This document shows, piece after piece, positions 59,714-64,000 of a stretch of DNA of 64,000 nucleotides. Within the stretch, counting starts at the first letter, position 1; every line of letters begins with the position of its first letter. This stretch comes from Leucobacter muris (GTDB lineage: Bacteria; Actinomycetota; Actinomycetes; Actinomycetales; Microbacteriaceae). Under the pieces are notes generated by a model that searched no databases, was not told the origin of the DNA, and saw nothing but the letters and a program-made list of their open reading frames with translations. The position numbers and the translations under genes were made by a program. The stretch is from NCBI RefSeq assembly GCF_004028235.1, contig NZ_CP035037.1, positions 2,666,001 to 2,730,000 of the forward strand, given 5' to 3'.

Positions 59714-61098
59714 GGGTCTGTCCGATAAACGGTGTGTGGGATCCGGCGGTTTTCATTCGTGAGTGGTTTTCTCGAACCGTCCGGCGAAGGTGATCGCGAA
59801 CGCGTTCAGCGCGGGCTTCCACCTCATCACCCAGCGTGCCCTTCCGCCGCCAGTCGGGTCAAGCGACCGCGTCACGAGGTAGAGACATTTCAGCGCGGCG
59901 GCCTCGTTGGGAAAGTGCCCCCGAGCTCTCACGGCGCGCCGATAGCGAGCGTTGATTGACTCGATCGCGTTGGTCGTGCAGATCACCCGCCGGATCTCGA
60001 CGTCATACTCGAGGAACGGCACGAACTCCGCCCAGCTGTTCTTCCAGAGCTGCACGATCGCCGGATACCGTCCGCCCCACTCGGCGGCGAACTCCTCGAA
60101 CCGATCCTTCGCCGCCTGCTCCGACGGGGCCGTGTAGACGGGTTTGAGGGAACGGACGATCGCGTCGCGGTGTTGCCGCCCGGCGTAGCGGAAGCTGTTG
60201 CGGATCAGATGGACGATGCACTGCTGGACGACCGTTTGCTCCCAAGTGGTGTTGATCGCCTCCGGGAGACCCTTCAGCCCGTCGCAGACCGCGATGAGCA
60301 CGTCCTCGACACCCCGGTTCTTCAGCTCGGTGAACACCTGCAGCCAGAACCTCGCACCCTCCTGACCGTCACCGGCCCAGATGCCGAGGATGTCGCGTTC
60401 CCCGTTCACGGTGACGCCCATCACGACATAGAACGGGGTGTTCCTCACCTGCCCGTCACGGACCTTCACCACGATCGCGTCGACGAAGATCACCGGGTAG
60501 AGCGCATCCAACGGCCTGCTCGACCATTCGGCGAGTTCCCCGGCGACCTTCTCGGTGATCCGGCTGATCGTGTCCTTGGAGACCTTCGCCCCATAGACCT
60601 CGTCGAAATGCGCAGCGATCTCACCGGTCGTCAACCCCCGAGCGGAAAGGGACAGAACGATCTGATCGATGCCGTCCAGTCGGCGTTTCCGCTTGGGGAC
60701 GATCACCGGCTCGAACGACCCGTCTCGATCTCGCGGGACTTCGATCTCGACGGGGCCGATCTCTGTCAGCACCGTCTTGACCCGCGTCCCGTTACGCATG
60801 TTCTCGCCGATTGGGGTCCCGCCGTGCTCGTGGCCGAGGTGCTCGGTCAACTCGGCATTCAGCGCGGTCTCGAGGACGTTCTTCGTGAGCTGGCTGAGCA
60901 GGCCGCCCGGCCCCGTCAGGCTCACGCCCTGCTCCTTCGCCTGCGCGAGCAAGCGTTCTGCGAGTTCTTTCTGATCGATGATCTCCCCGGTCACGGGATC
61001 AATCATCTCGTCGTCAACAACGACAGTGGTCGTGTCAGCCACGGCCATCTCCTTTCGGATCAGGCCGGACCCTCACACACCATTATTCAGACAGTCCC
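59714..61098 (-). mobile_element. IS256-family insertion sequence, copy 2
   Basis: 1385 bp, the same length, ends and orientation as copy 1. An 8-bp target duplication ACCTCCAA is found at 59706-59713 and 61099-61106. Terminal inverted repeats GGGTCTGTCCGATAAACGG and (minus strand) GGGACTGTCTGAATAATGG. Inserted 3-4 bp from the base of the palindrome at 61110. Confidence 0.95.
59753..61048 (-). CDS. IS256-family transposase, copy 2
   Basis: 431 residues, identical to the transposase at 34750-36045 (same Asp190, Asp256, Glu363 triad). The gene sits 39 nt from the left end of the element, as in copy 1. The copies form direct repeats 25 kb apart. Confidence 0.97.
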   Translation of the reverse strand: MAVADTTTVVVDDEMIDPVTGEIIDQKELAERLLAQAKEQGVSLTGPGGLLSQLTKNVLETALNAELTEHLGHEHGGTPIGENMRNGTRVKTVLTEIGPVEIEVPRDRDGSFEPVIVPKRKRRLDGIDQIVLSLSARGLTTGEIAAHFDEVYGAKVSKDTISRITEKVAGELAEWSSRPLDALYPVIFVDAIVVKVRDGQVRNTPFYVVMGVTVNGERDILGIWAGDGQEGARFWLQVFTELKNRGVEDVLIAVCDGLKGLPEAINTTWEQTVVQQCIVHLIRNSFRYAGRQHRDAIVRSLKPVYTAPSEQAAKDRFEEFAAEWGGRYPAIVQLWKNSWAEFVPFLEYDVEIRRVICTTNAIESINARYRRAVRARGHFPNEAAALKCLYLVTRSLDPTGGGRARWVMRWKPALNAFAITFAGRFEKTTHE

Positions 61099-61109
61099 AC
61101 CTCCAAAGA

Positions 61110-61170
61110 CACCGATCGACGTTCAAACACCCCGATCGGCGGAGATCGGGTGCCTGAAGCTCGATCGGTG
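61110..61170. repeat. imperfect palindrome of the island family
   Basis: Arms 61110-61137 and 61144-61170 pair around GGCGGA with a few mismatches. They start CACCGATCGACGTTCAAAC and end CTGAAGCTCGATCGGTG. This matches the core of the IS-split palindrome at 34675/36140. It lies between divergent pgm and the HAD gene. Confidence 0.8.
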
Positions 61171-61340
61171 CGCCGAGCGGGGCGGAGGGAGCGGAGGGAA
61201 CGGAGCAGAGGGAGCAGAGCGGAGCAGAAGGGGCAGAGCGGAGCGGGGCAGAGGGAGCGGAGCGGCCCGGAGCGGGCCGCCCTGAGCACAGGGGGTGGGG
61301 AGGGAGCGGGGCAAAGCGAGCAGAGCGGCGGGCACGGGCG
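61171..61340. other. G/A-rich intergenic tract, right arm of island 2
   Basis: About 170 nt with short degenerate repeats of GGAGCGGAG, GCAGAGG and GAGCAGAG. No gene is seen. The purine-rich strand is the one read toward the HAD gene at 61443. The 61340-61442 stretch that follows has ordinary composition and contains the -10 box. Confidence 0.65.
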
Positions 61341-61430
61341 AGGCGGCGTCGAGCGGGCACGGGCGAGGCCGGCGTCGGGCGGGGCCGGATCGCAGGCACT
61401 CGGCGATACCGCTCGTTCACAGACCCCGAC

Positions 61431-61436
61431 TACTCT
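61431..61436 (+). promoter_or_regulatory. -10 box TACTCT, leaderless or near-leaderless start
   Basis: TACTCT ends 6 nt before ATG 61443. The intervening GGAGGC could also act as a ribosome site, so both reading modes are possible. Confidence 0.45.
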
Positions 61437-61442
61437 GGAGGC

Positions 61443-62267
61443 ATGGACGAGAGCGTGATCACCTCCAGGCGCGACGAGATCGAATGCTGGCTCACCGACA
61501 TGGACGGCGTGCTGGTGCACGAGGAGCGCGCGATCCCGGGCGCCGCGGAGCTGATCCAGCACTGGCGCACCCAGGAGATCCCCTACCTCGTGCTCACCAA
61601 CAACTCGATCTTCACGGCCCGCGACCTCAGCGCCCGGCTGGCCGCCTCCGGGATCGACGTGCCCGAGGAGCGGATCTGGACGAGCGCGCTCGCCACCGCC
61701 GCGTTCCTCAAGCAGCAGAAGCCCGGCGGCTCGGCGTTCGTGATCGGCGAGGCCGGCATCCTGACCGCCCTGCACGACGCGGGCTACGTGATGACAGAGT
61801 CGAACCCCGACTTCGTGGTGGTGGGCGAGACCCGCAACTACTCCTTCGAGGCGATCACGAAGGCGGTGCGCCTCATCATGAACGGCGCGCGATTCATCTC
61901 GACGAACCCCGACGCGACCGGCCCGAGCGCCGACGGCCCGCTGCCCGCGACGGGCGCGATCAACGCGCTCATCACGAAGGTGACCGGCAAGGTGCCCTAC
62001 ATCGTGGGCAAGCCGAACCCGATGATGTTCCGCTCGGCGCTCAACCAGATCGGCGCGCACTCGCACAACACCGGCATGATCGGCGACCGCATGGACACCG
62101 ATGTGGTGGCCGGCATGGAGGCCGGGCTGCACACGGTGCTCGTGATGACGGGCATCTCGGACCGCCGCGAGATCGAGAGGTTCCCGTTCCGGCCGGATGA
62201 GATCCTCTCGTCGGTCGCCGAGCTGCTGCCGCAGACGGGCAAGGCGCCGGCGAAGCCGAAGGGCTGA
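61443..62267 (+). CDS. HAD-IIA family phosphatase (NagD-like)
   Basis: 274 residues from ATG 61443. ECWLTDMDGVLVHEERAIPG (nucleophile Asp and acid/base Asp), PYLVLTNNSIFTARDLSARL, VVVGETRNYSFEAITKAVRL, GKPNPMMFRSAL and MIGDRMDTDVVAGMEAGLHT complete the fold. NagD-type enzymes remove phosphate from small metabolites (nucleotides, phosphoglycolate, damage products). The substrate is unknown. Confidence 0.93.
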   Translation: MDESVITSRRDEIECWLTDMDGVLVHEERAIPGAAELIQHWRTQEIPYLVLTNNSIFTARDLSARLAASGIDVPEERIWTSALATAAFLKQQKPGGSAFVIGEAGILTALHDAGYVMTESNPDFVVVGETRNYSFEAITKAVRLIMNGARFISTNPDATGPSADGPLPATGAINALITKVTGKVPYIVGKPNPMMFRSALNQIGAHSHNTGMIGDRMDTDVVAGMEAGLHTVLVMTGISDRREIERFPFRPDEILSSVAELLPQTGKAPAKPKG

Positions 62268-62367
62268 CCCGTCACCGCGCCTGCAGCTCGCAGGAGGTGT
62301 CGACACCCGCGGCGCGAGACGGTGCGCGCCCTTCGGCGGGCAGTACCCGGGAGAGAGTGCCGCCGAG

Positions 62368-63147
62368 CTACTTCTTGCCGGAGCGCAGCGTCTTGAACAG
62401 CATCTGGCCGAGGATGAAGGCCAGCAGCACCGAGAACGCCACGTTCGACCAGAACGGCGGAATGTGGGTGGCGATCACCGAGCCGAGCGGCGACAGCACG
62501 CTCGCCGCGATGCCGAGCACGGCCGCCGAACGCAGGTCGACGTTGCGGCGTCGCGCGTTGCCGAGCGTGCCCGAGATGGAGCCCGGGATGAGCATGATGA
62601 GCGACGTGCCCTTCGCGACGAGGTCGCTCGCGCCGAAGAAGAACATCAGCACCGGCACGACGACCACACCGCCGCCCACGCCCAGCAGCCCCGAGAGCAC
62701 GCCCGTGATCAGGCCCGTCACCACGAGCAGTGCACCGGTGAGCAGGGTGACGTCGATCACCGCGTCACGCTGCGGGATCACGAACCACAGGCTGATCACC
62801 ACGCCCAGCAGGAACGCCATGAACATCCAGCGCAGGAAGCCCGTCGGGATGCGCGACAGCAGGTAGCTGCCGATCTGCGCGCCGACGACGATACCGGCGG
62901 CGAGCAGCAGCGCCGCCAACCAGTCGACGTTGCCCTGCAGCGAGTAGCCGATGCCGCCCACGACCGCCGCCGGCAGGATGGCGGCCACCGAGGTGCCCGC
63001 GGCGAGACGCTGCTGGAAGCCGAGGAACATCACCAGCATCGGCACGAGCACCACACCGCCCCCGATGCCGAAGAGGCCTGAGAGCAGGCCCGTGACCGCC
63101 CCGAGGACGGCGAGGATGAGGATGCTGGGACGGCTGGGCTGAGTCAT
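62368..63147 (-). CDS. TauE/SafE family sulfite exporter-like permease
   Basis: 259 residues from ATG 63147. Seven or eight helices with two repeats of the family motif: LLSGLFGIGGGVVLVPMLVMF and VLSGLLGVGGGVVVVPVLMFF. LAAGTSVAAILPAAVVGGIG and AKGTSLIMLIPGSISGTLGN follow each repeat. The family moves sulfite, sulfonates or organic anions; direction and substrate cannot be seen. Convergent with the HAD gene. Confidence 0.9.
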   Translation of the reverse strand: MTQPSRPSILILAVLGAVTGLLSGLFGIGGGVVLVPMLVMFLGFQQRLAAGTSVAAILPAAVVGGIGYSLQGNVDWLAALLLAAGIVVGAQIGSYLLSRIPTGFLRWMFMAFLLGVVISLWFVIPQRDAVIDVTLLTGALLVVTGLITGVLSGLLGVGGGVVVVPVLMFFFGASDLVAKGTSLIMLIPGSISGTLGNARRRNVDLRSAAVLGIAASVLSPLGSVIATHIPPFWSNVAFSVLLAFILGQMLFKTLRSGKK

Positions 63148-63202
63148 GGAATTCGTTCTCTCGAGGGTGTGGCTGATCTGCGGGCGGAGCGTACGGCCCG
63201 GC

Positions 63203-64000
63203 TCAGCCGGTGCCGTCGACCACGATCGCCGACCCGTCCGACCTCGGATCGCTCGCCGCCTCGTACCCCTGCGGCGTGACGCGGATCAGATTCGAGTGTC
63301 CCAGATCCTCGCTGTACGCGGGCACCGTCTTGAGCGGGAACCCCGCAGCGGCGATGGCGTCACGAGCCTCCACGGCCACGTCCTCCTCGATGAGCACGCG
63401 CACCACCCCGTCGGCGCCGGGCTCCTCGACGATCCAGCGCGGGGCGTGCGTCGCCTCGTGCGGCGTGCTGCCCGCGAGCGAGCGCAGCAGCAGCTGGGTA
63501 TGGATCTGGGGCTGCGCCGATCCGCCCATCGTCGCCGGCACCCACGCGAGCTCGCCGTCGCGCAGGATCAGCACCGGCATGAGGGTGTGGCGCGGCCGAC
63601 GGCCCGGCGCGAACGCGTTGGGCGAGGCGGGGTCGAGGGAGAAGGAGGTGCCGCGGTTCTGGAACAGGATGCCCGTCTCGGGCTCGAGCACCGCCGCGCC
63701 GAAGCCGAAGTACACCGAGTTGATGAGCGAGATCGCCCAGCCGTCGGCGCTGACGGCGCTGAGGCCGACGGTATCGCCGCTCGGCTTCGCCTCGCGCGGC
63801 GGCGGGTGCTCGGGGCGGCGCATCGCGATGAGCTCGGCGCCGGTGGGGCCTCCCGCCGTGGGATCCGCGAGGAACGCCGCCCGCACGGCGTTGCCGCCGC
63901 GGAAGGAGTCGGCGAGCGCCCCGGCGCCGGACTCGAGAGGATCCTCGATGCCGCCCGCGATGGCCTCGAGGGCGCGCAGCAGGATGAACCCCGAGGTGTT
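63203..64000 (-). CDS. gamma-glutamyltransferase family protein, C-terminal part (partial)
   Basis: The gene runs off the right window edge, and about 265 residues are visible. The start of the small catalytic subunit is recognised by GDTVGLSAVSADGWAISLIN, where the Thr is the autocleavage site and nucleophile. NRGTSFSLDPASPNAFAPGR, PRHTLMPVLILRDGELAWVP, and GGSAQPQIHTQLLLRSLAGS fit the oxamate-amidohydrolase/GGT-like branch. These enzymes cleave gamma-glutamyl or related amide bonds. Signal peptide and N-terminal part are outside the window. Confidence 0.88.
   Translation of the reverse strand, partial: NTSGFILLRALEAIAGGIEDPLESGAGALADSFRGGNAVRAAFLADPTAGGPTGAELIAMRRPEHPPPREAKPSGDTVGLSAVSADGWAISLINSVYFGFGAAVLEPETGILFQNRGTSFSLDPASPNAFAPGRRPRHTLMPVLILRDGELAWVPATMGGSAQPQIHTQLLLRSLAGSTPHEATHAPRWIVEEPGADGVVRVLIEEDVAVEARDAIAAAGFPLKTVPAYSEDLGHSNLIRVTPQGYEAASDPRSDGSAIVVDGTG

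Noticed and set aside
1..64000. CRISPR array, prophage or integrative element
   Set aside because: No regularly spaced repeats, cas genes, integrase or phage structural genes. The only mobile elements seen are the two IS copies.

Overview
The window is high-GC DNA (about 70 %) with dense, often overlapping genes, GTG and TTG starts, and several genes whose -10 box lies 6-8 nt before the start codon. Together with an actinobacterial UPF0336-MaoC-MurB block, a PspA protein and a tandem pair of the small DUF7882-type proteins, this points to an actinobacterium of the Microbacteriaceae, perhaps Leucobacter or a relative. The taxonomic call is an inference from gene content.

Layout. 1-10.3 kb: housekeeping and stress genes (end of pspA, a coiled-coil protein, class II aldolase, dNTP triphosphohydrolase, lipid kinase, YceI protein, a RimK-type ligase divergent from a retropepsin-like protease, a DUF418-type membrane protein). 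10.3-26.8 kb: an accessory catabolic region. One long leftward set (alpha/beta hydrolase, Baeyer-Villiger-type flavin monooxygenase, two SDR dehydrogenases, a Liv-type ABC importer, a cyclase-family hydrolase) diverges from a zinc alcohol dehydrogenase. Further right are a quinone oxidoreductase, a ThDP enzyme, a LysR and a TetR regulator, and a third SDR. Two near-identical double palindromes, one over the hydrolase/ADH promoters and one between tetR and the third SDR, suggest a single TetR regulon. The gene set fits alcohol to ketone to lactone to hydroxyacid breakdown of an alicyclic or terpenoid compound.

26.9-34.4 kb: sulfur amino-acid enzymes (PatB, MetY), pantothenate synthesis (panB, panC, a DUF2520 protein), murB and two MaoC-type dehydratases. 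34.7-36.1 and 59.7-61.1 kb: two apparently identical 1385-bp IS256-family elements in the same orientation, each with an 8-bp target duplication and each in or beside a related palindrome in a strand-biased intergenic island. Between them lie a biotin-dependent acyl-CoA carboxylase, an MFS symporter, a luciferase-like oxidoreductase, methionine-salvage genes (mtnD, mtnB, mtnC and a divergent aminotransferase), the DUF7882 pair, a GlsB/YeaQ protein, tRNA-Ser(UGA), a Cof-type phosphatase, serS, a second lipid kinase, pheA, a double-module AraC regulator divergent from a siderophore uptake operon, and phosphoglucomutase. 61.4-64 kb: a NagD-type phosphatase, a TauE/SafE permease and the end of a gamma-glutamyltransferase.

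Three ordinary genes (rimK, an SDR, panB) carry single-base frameshifts in C/G runs, and the dNTPase may carry a fourth. Sequencing or assembly error is at least as likely as real gene loss.
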